Source: Mercurialis annua (lineage: Eukaryota; Streptophyta; Magnoliopsida; Malpighiales; Euphorbiaceae). From it: a stretch of DNA of 64,000 nucleotides. A program made the translations under genes and the position numbers. The notes under the pieces are model-generated. The model saw only the letters and a list, made by a program, of their open reading frames with translations. It made no database searches and was not told the DNA's origin. Of the stretch, positions 1-12,154 are shown piece by piece. The stretch is taken from contig NC_065572.1 in the NCBI RefSeq assembly GCF_937616625.2, positions 35,801,653 through 35,865,652 of the forward strand. The letters are read 5' to 3'. Position 1 is the first letter of the stretch. Each line of letters opens with the position of its first letter.

Positions 1-3000
1 TTGTAAATATTTGGCTTCAATCGCTAAAAAGGTGAAACGTTTGGATTTGTTTCGTAACGTTTGTAAATGTTTGTCTTCAATTACTAAAAAGGTGAAATAT
101 TTGGATTTGTTTCGTAACGTTTGAATACTTTTGGCATAAATCGCTAAAAAGGTGAAATGTTTAGATTTGTTTCGTAATGTTTTAAACGTTTGACTTAAAT
201 TGCTCAAATAGGTAAACGTTTGGATTTGTTTCGTAACGTTTGTAAGCGTTTGTAATAAATTGCTAAAAAGGTGAAATGTTTGTATTTGTTTCGTAAATTT
301 TGTAAATGTTCGGCTTAAATCGCTAAAAAGGTGAAACGTTTTGATTTGTTTCTTAACGTTTGTAAACGATTGGCTTAAATTGGTAAAAAGGTGAAACACT
401 TGGATTTGTTTCGTAACATTTGTATACGTTTTACTTAAATTACTAAAAAGGTGAAACGCTTAAATTTGTTTCGGAACATTTGTAAACGTTTTGCTTAAAT
501 TGCTATAAAGGTGAAACGCTTGGATTTATTTCGTAACGTTTGTAAACGTTTGGCTTATATTGCTAAAAAGGTGAAACGCTTGGTTTTGTTTCGTAACATT
601 TGTAACTGTTTGGCTTAAATCGCTAAAAATGTGAAACATTTGGATTTGTTTAGTAAGGTTTTAAATCTTTGGGTTTGTTTCGTAACGTTTGTAAACATTT
701 GACTTAAATCGCTAAAAAGGTGAAACGTTTGGATTTGTTACGTATCGTTTGTAAATGTTTGGCTTAAATCGCCAAAAAGGTGAAACGTTTTGATTTTTTC
801 AGTAACCTTTGTAAACGTTTGGCTTAAATTGCTAAAAAGGTGAAACACTTTGATTTGTGTCGTAACATTTGTAAACGTTTGGATTAAATTGCTAAAAAGG
901 AGAAACGCTAGGATTTGTTTTGTAACATTTGTAAACGTTTGACTTAAATTGCTAAAAAGGTGAAACGTTTTAATTTGTTTCGTAGCATTTATAAAAGTTT
1001 GGCTTAAATTGCTAAAAAGGTGAAACGTTTGGCTAATATCGCTAAAATGGTGAAACATTTGGATTTGTTTCGTAACGTTTGTAAACGTTTGGCTTAAATT
1101 GCTAAAAAGGTGAAGTGCCTGGATTTGTTTCGTAACTTTTGTAAACGTTTCGCTTAAATTGCTAAGAAGGTGAAACACTTGGATTAGTTTGGTTACGTTT
1201 GTAAACGTTTTGCTTAAATCGCTAAAAAGGTGAATTGTTTGTATTTGTTTCATAACGTTTGTAAACGTTTGGCTTAAATCGCTAAAAAGGTGAAACTTTA
1301 GGATTTGTTTCGTATCGTTTGTAAATGTTTGGCTTAAATCGCTAAAAAGTGAAACATTTGGATTTAATTCGTAACATTTCTAAACGTTTGGCTTATATTG
1401 CTAAAAAGGTGAAACACTTTTATTTGTTTCGTAATGTTTCTAAACTTTTGGCATTAATTTCTAAAACGATTTAATGCTTGGATATGTGTTGTAATGTTTG
1501 CAAACGTTTGGCTTAAATTGCTAAAAAGGTGCAACGCTTGGATTTAATTCGTAACGTTTGTAAACATTTGGCTTAAATTTCTAAAAAGGTTAAACGTTTG
1601 GATTTGTTTCGTAGCGTTTATAAACGTTTGGCTTAAATCGCTAAAAAGGGGAAACGTTTGGTTTTGATTAATAACGTTTGTTAACGTTTGGCTTAAATCT
1701 CTAAAAAGCGGAAATGTTTGGATTTTTTTCGTAACGTTTGTAAACGTTTGGCTTAAATTACTAAAAAGGTGAAACGCTTGAATTTGTTTCGTAGCGTTTG
1801 TAAACATTTGGCTTAAATTACTAAAAAGGTGAAACGCTTGGATTTGTTTCGCAACGTTTGTAAACTTTGGCTTAAATTGCAAAAAAGGTGAAACGCTTGG
1901 ATTTGTTTCGTAACGGTTGTAAATGTTTGGTTTAAATTGCTAAAAAGGTAATACATTTGGATTTGTTTCATGACCTTTGTAAACGTTTGGCTTAAATTGC
2001 TAAAAAGGTTAAACGTTTGGATTTGTTTCGTAATGTTTGTAAACCCTTGGCTTAAATCACTAAAAAGGTTAAACGTTTGGATTTGTTTCGTAACGTTTGT
2101 AAACGTGTGGCTTAAATCGCTAAAAAGGTGAAACAATTGGATTTGTTTCGTAACGTTTGTAAATGTCTGGCTTCAATCGCTAAAAAGGTGATAACGTTTG
2201 GATTTGTTTCGTAACTTTTGGATTTGTTTCGTAATGTTTGTAAATGTTTGGCTTCAATCGCTAAAATGGTTAAACGTTTGGATTTGTTTCGTAACGTTTG
2301 TAAACGTTTGGCTTCAATCGCTAAAAAGGTGAAACGTTTGGATTTGTTTCGTAACATTTGTAAATGTTTGGCTTCAATCGCTAAAAAGGTGAAACGTTTG
2401 GATTTGTTTCGTAACGTTTGTAAATGTTTGGCTTCAATCGATAAAAAGGTGAAATATTTGGATTTGTTTCGTAAAGTTTGTATACGTTTGGCATAAATCG
2501 CTAAAAAGGTGAAATGTTTGGATTTGTTTCGTAATGTTTTAAACATTTGACTTAAATCGCTAAAATTGGTAAACGTTTGGATTTGATTCGTAACGTTTGT
2601 AAGCGTTTGGCATAAATTGCTAAAAAGGTGAAATTTTTGTATTTGTTTCGTAAATTTTGTAAACGTTCGACTTAAATCGCTAAAAAGGTGAAACATTTTG
2701 ATTTGTTTCGTAACGTTTGTAAACGTTTGGCTTAAATTGGCAAAAAGGTGAAACACTTGGATTTGTTTCGTAACGTTTGTATACGTTTTACTTAAATTAC
2801 TAAAAAGGTGAAACGCTTGAATTTGTTTCGGAACATTTGTAAACGTTTGGCTTAAAGTGCTAAAAAGTTGAAACGCTTGGATTTGGTTCGTAACGTTTGT
2901 AAACGTTTGGCTTATATTGCTAAAAAGCTGAAACGCTTGGTTTTGTTTCGTAACGTTTGTAAAGGTTTAGCTTAAATCGCTAAAAATGTGAAACATTTGC

Positions 3001-5260
3001 ATTTCTTTCGTAACGTTTTAAATGTTTGGTTTTGTTTCGTAACGTTTGTAAACATTTGGCTTAAATCGCTAAAAAGGTGAAACGTTTGTATTAGTTACGT
3101 ATCGTTTGTAAATGTTTGGCTTAAATCGCTAAAAAGGTGAAACGTTTTAATTTGTACAGTAACCTTTGTAAACGTTTGGCTTAAATTGCTAAAAAGGTGA
3201 AACGCTTTGATTTGTGTCATAACGTTTGTAAACATTAGGATTAAATTGCTAAAAAGGAGAAACGCAAGGATTTGTTTTGTAACATTTGTAGTTTGACTTA
3301 TATTGCTGAAAAGGTAAAACGTTTGAATTTGTTTCGTAGCATTTATAAAAGTTTGGCTTAAATCGCTAAAAATGTGAAACATTTCAATTTTTTTCGTACC
3401 GTTTGTAAACGTTTGGCTAAAATCGCTAAAAAGGTGAAACGTTTGGATTTGTTTTGTAACGTTTGTAAACGTTTGGTATAAATTGCTAAAAAGGTGAAAT
3501 GTTTGGATTTGTTTCAAACGTTTGTAAACGTTTCGCTTAAATTGTTAAAAAGGTGAAATGCTTGGATTAGTTTGGTTACGTTTGTAAATGTTTGGGTTAT
3601 ATTGCTAAAAAGGTGAAACGCTTGGTTTTGTTTCGTAATGTTTGTCAACGTTGGGCTAAAATCTCTAAAAAGGTGAAACATTTGGTTTTGTTTCATAACG
3701 TTTGTAAACGTTCCGTTTATATCGCTAAAAAGGTGAAACATTTTTATTTGTTTCGTATCGTTTGTAAACGTTCGGCTTAAATTGCTAAAAAGGTGAAACT
3801 CTTGAATTAGTTTGGCTACGTTTGTAAACGTTTGGCTTAAATTGAAAAAAAGGTGAAACCCTTGGATTTGTTTCGTCACGTTATTAAACGTTTGGCTTAA
3901 ATTGCTAAAAAGGTGAAATGTTTGGATTTGTTTCATAACCTTTGAAAACGTTTGGCTTAAATTGCTAAAAAGGGGAAATGTTTGGATTTTTTCGTAACGT
4001 TTGTAAACGTTTGGCTTAAATTGCTAAAAAGCTGAAACACTTGGATTTGTTTCTTAGCGTTTATAAACGTTTGACTTAAATCGCTAAAAAGGTGAAACAT
4101 TTGGATTTGTTTCTTACAGTTTGTCAACGTTTGGCTTTAATCGCCAAAAAGGTGAAACATTTGGATTTGTTTTATACTGTTTGTAAAAGTTTGGAAACGT
4201 TTGGCTTAAATTGCTTAAAAGGTGAAACGCTTGTATTTGTTTCGTAGCATTTGTTAACGTTTGGCTTAAATTGCCAAAAAACTGAAATGCTTGGATTTGT
4301 TTCGTTACGTTTGTAAAAGTTTGGCTTAAATTGCTAAAAAGGTGAAACGCTTGGTTTTTGTTTCTTACCGTTTGTAAACGTTTGACATATATTGCTAAAA
4401 GTAGGAAACGTTTGGATTTGTTTCGTAACGTTTGTAAACGTTTGGCTTCAATCGCTAAAAAGGTTAAACGATTGTATTCGTAACGTTTGTAAACGTTTGA
4501 CATAAATCGCTAAAAAGGTGAAACGTTTGGATTTGTTTCTTAACGTTTTAAACGTTTGGCTAAAATCGCTAAAATGGGGAAACATTTGGATTTGTTTCGT
4601 AATGTTTGTAAATGTTTGGCTTAAATTGATAAAAAGACGAAACGTTTGGTTTTGTTTCATAACGTTTGTAAACGTTGGGTTTAAATCGCTAAAAAGGTGA
4701 AACGTTTGGATTTGTTTCGTAACTTTTGTAAACATTTGGCTTAAATTCCTAAAAAGGTGAAACCCTTGAATTTGTTTTGTAACGTTTGCAAACGTTTTGT
4801 TATATTACTAAAAAGGTGAAACACTTGGATTTGTTTCAAAACGGTTGTAAACGTTTGGCTTAGATTGCTAAACTGTTGAAACGCTTGGATTTGTTTCGTA
4901 ACGTTTGTAAACGTTTGGCTTAAATTGCTAAAAAGGTGAAACTCTTGCTTTTATTTCGTAACGTTTGTATAGGTTTGGCATAAATCACTAAAAATGTGAA
5001 ACATTTGGTTTTATTTCTTAACGTTTTAAACGTCTGGTTTTGTTTCATAACGTTTGTAAACGTTTGGCAGAAATCGCAAAAAAGGAAAACGTTTGGATTT
5101 GTTTCGTAACATTTGTAAACGTTTGGCTTAAATTGCTATAAAGGCGAAACGTTTGGATTTGTTTTGTAACGTTTGTAAACGTTTGGCTTAAATCGCTATA
5201 AAAGTGAAACGTTTAGATTTGTTTCAAACTGTTTGTTAATATTTTTCTTAAATCGCTAAA
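1..5260 (-). repeat. 60-bp satellite array, orientation A, HOR family 1
   Basis: Head-to-tail monomers of 60 bp (some of 59 bp where CGTTTGTAAACG is shortened to CGTTTTAAACG). On the minus strand each monomer has AAAC at positions 1, 11, 21 and 31, a TTTTT run at 43-47 and ATTTAA at 52-57. Monomers vary, and the order of variants recurs with a period of about 2.35 kb: landmarks at about 120, 660 and 1020 return at about 2470, 3010 and 3410. The whole block is paralogous to about 31880-37602. Open frames here (for example 738-1253 and 2112-2756 on the minus strand) come from the stop-free frame of the monomer and are not called as genes. Confidence 0.96.
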
Positions 5261-5285
5261 TGTTTCACCTTTTTAGCGATTTAAG
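5247..5285. repeat. Satellite orientation switch, palindromic junction (copy 1)
   Basis: Satellite A runs into satellite B through a hairpin. The 14-bp arm CTTAAATCGCTAAA (5247-5260) faces its exact reverse complement (5272-5285) across an 11-bp spacer (5261-5271). There is no foreign DNA at the join, so two monomers of opposite polarity are fused inside the monomer. The same join with the same spacer recurs at 37588-37628. Confidence 0.95.
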
Positions 5286-5564
5286 CTAAACGTTTCACCT
5301 TTTCAGAGATTTAAGCCAAACGTTTACAAACGCTACGAAACAAATCCAAACGTTCCCCCTTTTTAGCAATATAAGACAAAAGTTTACGAACGTTACGAAA
5401 CAAATCCAAGCGTTTCAACTTATTAGCAATTGAAGCCAAATGTTTACTATTTTACGAAACAAATCCAAGCGTTTCACCTTTTTAGCAATTTAAGCTAAAC
5501 GTTTACAAACGTTATGAAACAAATCCAAGCGTTTCCCATTTTTAGCAATTTAAGCCAAACATTT
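5261..5564 (+). repeat. 60-bp satellite, orientation B, short block
   Basis: About five monomers in the opposite orientation to the block on the left. Variants such as CAACTTATTAGCAATTGAAG match those at 37603-37858 and 49332-50200, which places this block in the same B-type array. Positions 5511-5515 (GTTAT) are the unoccupied counterpart of the Tekay target site at 37854/49332. The block ends at 5564, directly after an AAACATTT box, where the paralogous array continues with ACAAAC. Confidence 0.94.
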
Positions 5565-7506
5565 GAAATGCCACGAATAGAAAACTGCATTGAGCATTGA
5601 GTATGATCACTTATTAAATGAGAAAAAAATAATTGATACATGCATTTAATATATTTATCACGACATTAAATGATTAAGGTTGAATGCAACTCTTACGGGA
5701 TGAGAGCTGTCATCACCCTGGTGCACAATTATGTAAAAATAAATTTTATCAGTAAGATTTTTTAAGAAAAAATGTTGTGTTATAAACTCGTGCGTTATAT
5801 TGTGAAAACGGTGTTTAAAAGGTTATTAAATTTCAAATGGTTTTGAAATTTTTACTTGGTTGGAAACTAGACAAATACTATGTGATGACGGTGGTGATTT
5901 AAGAGAAATTACCATGTAAGGGTTTGTTTTATATTGATGGAGTATCCGTATTTGATAAATAAGAGCTATGGTTATAAGGTTGCACTCGAGGTTTAGTTTT
6001 GGTAAGTGCGGGAAAAATATTGAGTTCGGATTAAAGAATTGCGTCAGCTTAGAATATATAATTTGAGGAATTTTGTTTTGAGGAAATTGGTTATGCTCTG
6101 CGTGTTAATTTACACTAAAAGACTTAAAAGGAATTTTGCTTTTACAATTCGATTTTATTTAAAAAATATTGGTACTAGTATGGGAATATTTTATAAACGA
6201 AGAGCTTCTTATTTGCAAAACTTTATTTTGTTGAGAAAGAGGTGAAATTTTGTCAGTTTTGAATAAAAGTGGATTTTAAAGATTCTTCTAAATAAACGAT
6301 TTTATAAAATCGTGATTTTCTTTTGTGAAAGTAAGGTTTGGTTATGATTTCAAAATGAGACTATTTTATTATATGGGTGCGTTTACGAAATTAGAAAATT
6401 TTTTCAACGAGTTAATTATTTTTGGTTAAAAATGAAATTAAACTGATGACGTTAGTAATTTCAAATTAAAGGCGGATGGTATTATTATATATTTTGTGGT
6501 TTCGAAAAGCATTTTCTATAATATTTTTGTATTTGATCTAAATGATCTTCGATCGGATTCGAGGTGTTAGTAATTTAAAATTGGAGGATGAAAATTTTTG
6601 TTATTAGATGTTTGAATTATGTATTCTTTAGATTGGTCGAACCGTAACGATTTAAAAGGTGTTTAGTTTTCAGCCGTTATTTGTGAGAGCATATTTAATC
6701 AGGATAACATTTAGATTTGCTGTTAAGTTTTCTCATATGAGGTATCTAGTGTTGTGACCATTATAAGAGATATATGGATATAGACGTTAAGGAATGTAAG
6801 ATTTGTTTTCAGTGGAGAGTGTTTGTAGATTTTCAGTTTGTAGCATTGGAGTTTGACTTAGTAAGTTTGAATTCTGGGTTTGACTTTACACTTGTAGTGT
6901 TCATTTTGATAGTCTTTGATAGTTGAGTTTATTTTTTTGAATTTTTTTTCTCCTCGTTTAACGTGTTGGTTATTTTCCGGTTGGAAATAATTTCTAACCC
7001 GTTTGTACATGATGTTTGAGAAGTCGTCTGAGGTACCAAATTGTTGAGCTTAGAATTTTTCCTGTTTACATGTGGTGATCTTTCGAGTTTTCATATCAGT
7101 TTTAAATTCAGGGTCGTATTTATTTAGGTTAAGGAGGATGTAACACCCATTTATTTTCAGCGTATTTTCTGTTAAATTATGTTCGTTTTGCTTTGCCTCT
7201 CCTAAGTCGTCATTATGGTAGGATTACACTTGGGTAAGAGTTTGGTTTAATCTATTGAGATTGCGGTGGTGTTTTTTCTTAGGTTGAACTAAGCAGTTTT
7301 TATTTAGTTTCCGTTGAATTATCTTCTAACCGTAAGGTGATTTGTGGAATCGGAAATTGTTATGCGTAATTGTTCTCTTTCGTTTCGTTAAGGAGCGTTA
7401 CTCTGTATTTTGAATTACGTGTGATTTTATGCGTGCTATAATTGTTTTTATTTGATTTTGGTTTTGTTGTAAATTCGAGGACGGATTTTTAATAAGTTGG
7501 GGAGAA
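5565..7506 (+). other. Unassigned AT-rich segment, probable degenerate retrotransposon interior
   Basis: This 1.9-kb stretch lies between the satellite and the LTR that starts at 7507. I find no convincing coding region; the 68-codon open frame at 6039-6245 looks accidental. The last ~60 bases are recognisable: AATTCGAGG..GGA..TTTTAATAAG followed by a purine tract resembles the pol-to-LTR spacer of the intact Tekay element, so this end is the interior of the same element. At 7131-7148 there is a second purine run followed by TGTAACACCC, which looks like another polypurine tract and LTR start. No 5' LTR is present, so the element is truncated on its 5' side. Confidence 0.5.
7494..7506 (+). promoter_or_regulatory. 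Polypurine tract of outer Tekay-like element
   Basis: AAGTTGGGGAGAA directly precedes the LTR start TGTAATATCCC. The same 13 bases precede the 3' LTR of the intact element on the minus strand (40738-40726). In this family the tract primes plus-strand DNA synthesis. It fixes the element as lying on the plus strand and 7507 as the start of its 3' LTR. Confidence 0.85.
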
Positions 7507-10500
7507 TGTAATATCCCATATTTTTGAATTTTTTTTAAAATTTTAAATTTTGCATTACGTCGAGTTTAAGTAATATATTTTTACTTAATATTATTTGAGT
7601 CGTTCGTTGATTCAGTCGTAGTTCGATTCATGTTCGGTTTGTATTATTAAATTTTGGCCCATGCATAATGTTTATTCAAAAATAAAAAGAAAATAGCCCA
7701 TGCATAAAAACCCATGCAATTTCTTTATTAAAATTTCACATATTAAATGACCCAAGGCCAAATTCATTAAGCCTTATATTAGTTTCATCAATTTAGTAGC
7801 TTTAGCCTTACTCTGCAATACCTTTTTTTCCCTCTTATTTTGTTGGATTAAAACCGTTGTTTTACCCTAATATTTCATCATACGTTAATCAAACCCTAGT
7901 CGTACTTCTTACTCCAAAATCTCTGAAATTCCTTGTGTCATTCATCCTTCAAAACTCTGGTGTTATCGGTAAGTCTTTGTACTTAATAATTTCAGTTTGC
8001 TTATAATCAACACCTCTTTCGTTTTAGCGTTATATTTGAATCTGTTTCGTCCTAGTTGTAATAGACACGTGCCTCTACGATTCTCATCTTTGTTTTTGCC
8101 GATCGGTACGTAAATCACTTCGCTATCGTCGCCGTCGTCTCAAAGTCTTTATTTATTATTAACTACCACTATTTTTGTATTGTTCCGCCGAATCCTTAAT
8201 TTCTTTGGCCATGATTTGTTACTTAAATGATATTAGTTTCTGTTTTGGGTTGTTAATTGTTTATGCTTTCGGTTGAGATTGTCTCATCGTAAGTGGAATT
8301 TAAATTTTAGTTATGAAATTGTTATCGTTTTAAAACCTGTGTTCGGTGTTGGCTCTGTATTCTCTTTTGTTTAAATTTGTTGAAGATGGTATTGTTTATG
8401 TGTTTGGCGGGCTGGGCTTAGTTCAAAGGAGAAGTCAAGTTGTTATGGGTATTTCCACCTTGGAAATAATTGTTTCAAAATAATATTTTAATTGAACTTA
8501 TTTGTTTATAACAGAAAGTGGTGACTAAATGGCAAATGTGGTCACTTATTCTTTTACTTTTAAACCAATTTATTCCTTAAGTTAAATATTACCTATTGAT
8601 TACTGATTTTTATTTTAATTTGAGAATTTTCATTTTGAATTGAAAGTTTGACAATTTGATTATATTATTTTTTAAAATATAAAAATAATTTTTATTTATT
8701 ATTAAATTAATTATTATTATCATTGTAAATGGAAAAGTGGATATTTATTATTAGTCTAAAATTTTATAAATTCTCGAGTGATAATTATTATTTTGAGACT
8801 TGGGCTTACCGTGCCAAATTGGCTAAATTTATAATTTAATTTTTAATTGTTTATTTAGTTATTTTAGCGAAGTATTTTGTCGGTGTTTTTCGATTACTTG
8901 GGTTTCAAGCTATTGAGTTCCATTTGAATATTTGATTAATATTTTATCAAATTATAATTATAACTATGAATTATAATTATGGATTAATGGTTGGGTCGGG
9001 TTAGACTTGGGTCGCCCGACATGTGGGTTTAGCTTGATAGTTTTTTTTGAAAATCGGCTAATCCACTATTTTGAGGAATTGGTTTTAATTACTATTTAAA
9101 TATTATTTGAGTAATATTTTCAGATTGGATTTTAAGTGTGAACTCAATAGACTTGAATTGTTTCACAGCATTATAAATTATTTGAGAATTGTGTTTTCGT
9201 GACTCTTATCTGTCTTATTTATTTTGTGCTAGTCCCATGTTGTATCTAGTACTCTCTAGAGTTAGGGGTTGATTTTAATATTGGTTTTACTCTGTTCTTA
9301 GACTCGTCGACTATGCATGCTTCGGAGTCGATTAAGGTTTTGTCGCTTGCAAGGTTTTCACATGGATTAGCAAGCTGTGAGTTATAGTGCTATTTACCGC
9401 TTTATTAAGTACAACAATTTATTTTAGTATTATAAAGTTTTCGAATTGTTTTAAGCGATTATGGATCTGGAGTGAAACGCGCTACTCGATAGGCTTGTAT
9501 CGAGACTGTGTGCACCGGTAAGTACTCTGGGATCGGCAAACTAATGTTTTGCTTACGCTGGTATATGACGAGGATTTGTTCCCGTCCACTTTGGGTTTTT
9601 CAGTATGCTATGTCATACTTACGCTGGGATCATTTCAATACTGTTATTCCATAATCTTACATATATTAGTATAAAAGGATTTTGTAATACCCCAAAATGT
9701 TTAATTATCTAATTGGACCACGTGTCCAGTTTGGATTTGTCAGAGTGGCGAAATCGGAAAGATTTTGATAAAATTAAGATAAATAACTTTTAATAGGTCG
9801 GTTTTAGGAAAAACAATTAGACGGAAATTAAGGTTATATTTCAATTCTAAAGTTAGAATTGAAATTAAAAGGAAAAATGTTAAGAGAAGTTCAAAATAAA
9901 GTACAAAGACCAAAGTGGTAATTTAGCCACTTCGTGTCGAAAATGGAAATTTGTAGGATTCGACGGGAAAATAGTAATATTGAGTTTCGTATTATTTATT
10001 GGATATAAATAATACGTATAAGTTATAATAAAAGGATTTATCGATTTAGTTATAGATTAAATCGTACGAAAGAAAAGTTTAATAGATAAATGATAATAAA
10101 TAAAAAGAACAAGGATCAAAGTGAGATTTTGACCTTAATATATAAGGTTTGAGATATGAATGAAGGAAACATAAGAATGATCGAGAGAATTGGAAAGTAA
10201 TCGCCGAATATCGTCGTTTCGTCGCCGTTTCGCCGTTCGACGTCCGTTTCGAGCGATTTTCGCGGCAAACTCTTCGGAATTGAAAACTCTATCAATCCTA
10301 ACCTCTTTTTCAAGGTAATATTTCATGGTTTGATGTTAAATTCGAAGGATAGTGGGCTGTTTCGTATAGAAAATTGTGTTCGAATCGTACGGTTAGGAAT
10401 CGAGTTGTTTTTAACGTTTTTGGGTTGTAAAATGATACGATAAGTGTTTAAATGAGGTGGGTATGTATTGGTGTGAGTTTAGGGAGTTTTAGAGCCCCGG

Positions 10501-10527
10501 AAATGGTCCGAAAGCGCTGGAAAAATG

Positions 10528-10705
10528 CTGCACACGTCGGTGCACGACGTGCTGCACTTTAGCACGTCGTGCTGGTGCGCGACGTGCGCCACAGGGGTGC
10601 ACGACGTGCACCACAAGGGGTGCACGACGTGCACCATGAAGGGAACGACGTGCCCTTCATAAAAATTGAAGGGCACGACGTGCCAAGCTGGCACGACGTG
10701 CCCCA
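10528..10705. promoter_or_regulatory. Cluster of near-palindromic GCACGACGTGC motifs in the nested LTR
   Basis: About eight copies of an 11-bp imperfect palindrome, GCACGACGTGC or its complement, plus degenerate ones lie within about 180 bp, many inside longer palindromes such as GGTGCACGACGTGCACC. Each contains a GACGTG core, the type bound by plant bZIP factors of the ABRE/G-box class. The cluster lies about 0.85-1.0 kb from the LTR start and is much more GC-rich than its surroundings. The motif array is seen directly; a role as an enhancer or methylation target is inference. Confidence 0.6.
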
Positions 10706-12089
10706 CTTCGACGCCGATCTCCGGGGGACTTCCGGGAGCGAAAATGAGCTTCTGATAGCTTGATTTGAGTGTGGAACTCAATCAAATGTCCTGAAATGGA
10801 TGTAAAATATTATAGAATTGAATGCTAATATGATAAGTAAGAAGTCGGTTAAGAAAGTTATTTAATTCCCAAGTACGAGGAGTAGTACTCGATAAGTCGT
10901 AACTACGACTAAGGATCATCGAGTTTTTAAGCAAACTAGAAGTGGAATCTAATCAACTTAAACTTAGAACTTAAAAATATTATACATATAAACATAAAAT
11001 CTACGTCTAACTATTAGAAGTTTTATCAGACACGTCAGCAAGCAGTGGGGTCAGCATAAGTGGATTAGTACGAGCATACCACCACATCGACTTCATAATA
11101 GAGTGGATAGCGGTCACTGTGAGTTGCACTTTACTTTCGTGTATTATCGATTAATATTATTTTGATATCATATTATATATATATACTGTTTATATGCATC
11201 GCACTATATATATATGAATTGTTGATATGCTACATGTTTTGATTAAGTTTTATGTACGAGAACCTAGTATACGATCCAACGAAACTAGCTACCTATTGGG
11301 TGTCAATAGGCTGTGTGATCACCAGTAATTGAGTCAGTCTAGCGTGTCTGACTATGAGATATGATTTGAGATGCATGCATGATTTGATTATGAAAGCTAT
11401 GATATGGATGCGATACGAGAGTGAACTCGGTTACAGTGTAACCTGAGCCCCGTATCTAGTAGGTTGGACCTACCAGTGGGTTGGACCCACCACTTTGGGA
11501 TTAAGAGATATGTCCTGACTGACGTGGTAGAGTGTGAGCATTCCCGGGTCGGACTATTGGAATCAGTATGATTTGAACAATAAAGAATTATGTTATGTTT
11601 CAAGATTTTAGTTTCGAAAGGATCGAGTACTTGTTCATATGTATTTATATATTGATATTGATTTGAAATGCGATGCTATGTTTTTATAATAGTATCGTTA
11701 GTAAACTGCGAACTCCCTCAGTATTTTCCCAAATACTGACCCCTCACCTTTGATGTCTTTCAGGTACTTAGAGTTTGAACTTAGCTAGAAGCTAGTTTTG
11801 GGATCCGGAAGTCAGCCACGTATGTATAGTTCTTTGACTTCCGTAGTGCTGCAGTAGTGGTCCCGCGTAGACAGAGTCGTAGCCTAGACAGTAGTACATT
11901 TTGATTGTACATATTATTTGCTGTCTTGTTTATATTTTTTTTAGGCTACGTGTATTATATGTGGTTCACGGCCCCAGATGCCGGTGACATGATCTGAGAC
12001 ACTAACTGATGTATATAGTACCGCGAGGCCAGTTCGTACGGGGTACGGTAACTAGAGCCCGCGAGGTTAATAGAACAGTTAGTGTAAAT

Positions 12090-12092
<3 letters not shown>

Positions 12093-12149
<57 letters not shown>
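12093..12149. repeat. (TA)n microsatellite inside the nested LTR
   Basis: An uninterrupted run of about 28 TA dinucleotides near the 3' end of the nested solo LTR. It is likely polymorphic and prone to assembly error. Confidence 0.95.

Positions 12150-12154
<5 letters not shown>

Noticed and set aside
738..1253. Long open frames over satellite DNA (for example 738-1253, 2112-2756, 14691-15524, 35464-36111, 58074-58589) as repeat-protein genes
   Set aside because: They are the same 20-residue repeat read from a 60-bp satellite whose one frame lacks stops. They begin and end wherever single-base indels or stops fall, have no gene context, and occur on whichever strand the array faces.
1..5260. 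CRISPR-like regular repeat spacing
   Set aside because: There are no unique spacers between the repeats. The whole 60-bp unit is repeated head to tail, and the surrounding elements are plant retrotransposons.
6039..6245. 68-codon open frame as a small gene
   Set aside because: It is AT-rich, has no recognisable domain or signal, and sits in probable degenerate element DNA. Its length is within chance expectation.
10116..10781. Open frames in the nested solo LTR (10116-10313, 10135-10326, 10479-10781)
   Set aside because: They lie within a non-coding LTR. The last is a translation of the GCACGACGTGC motif cluster.
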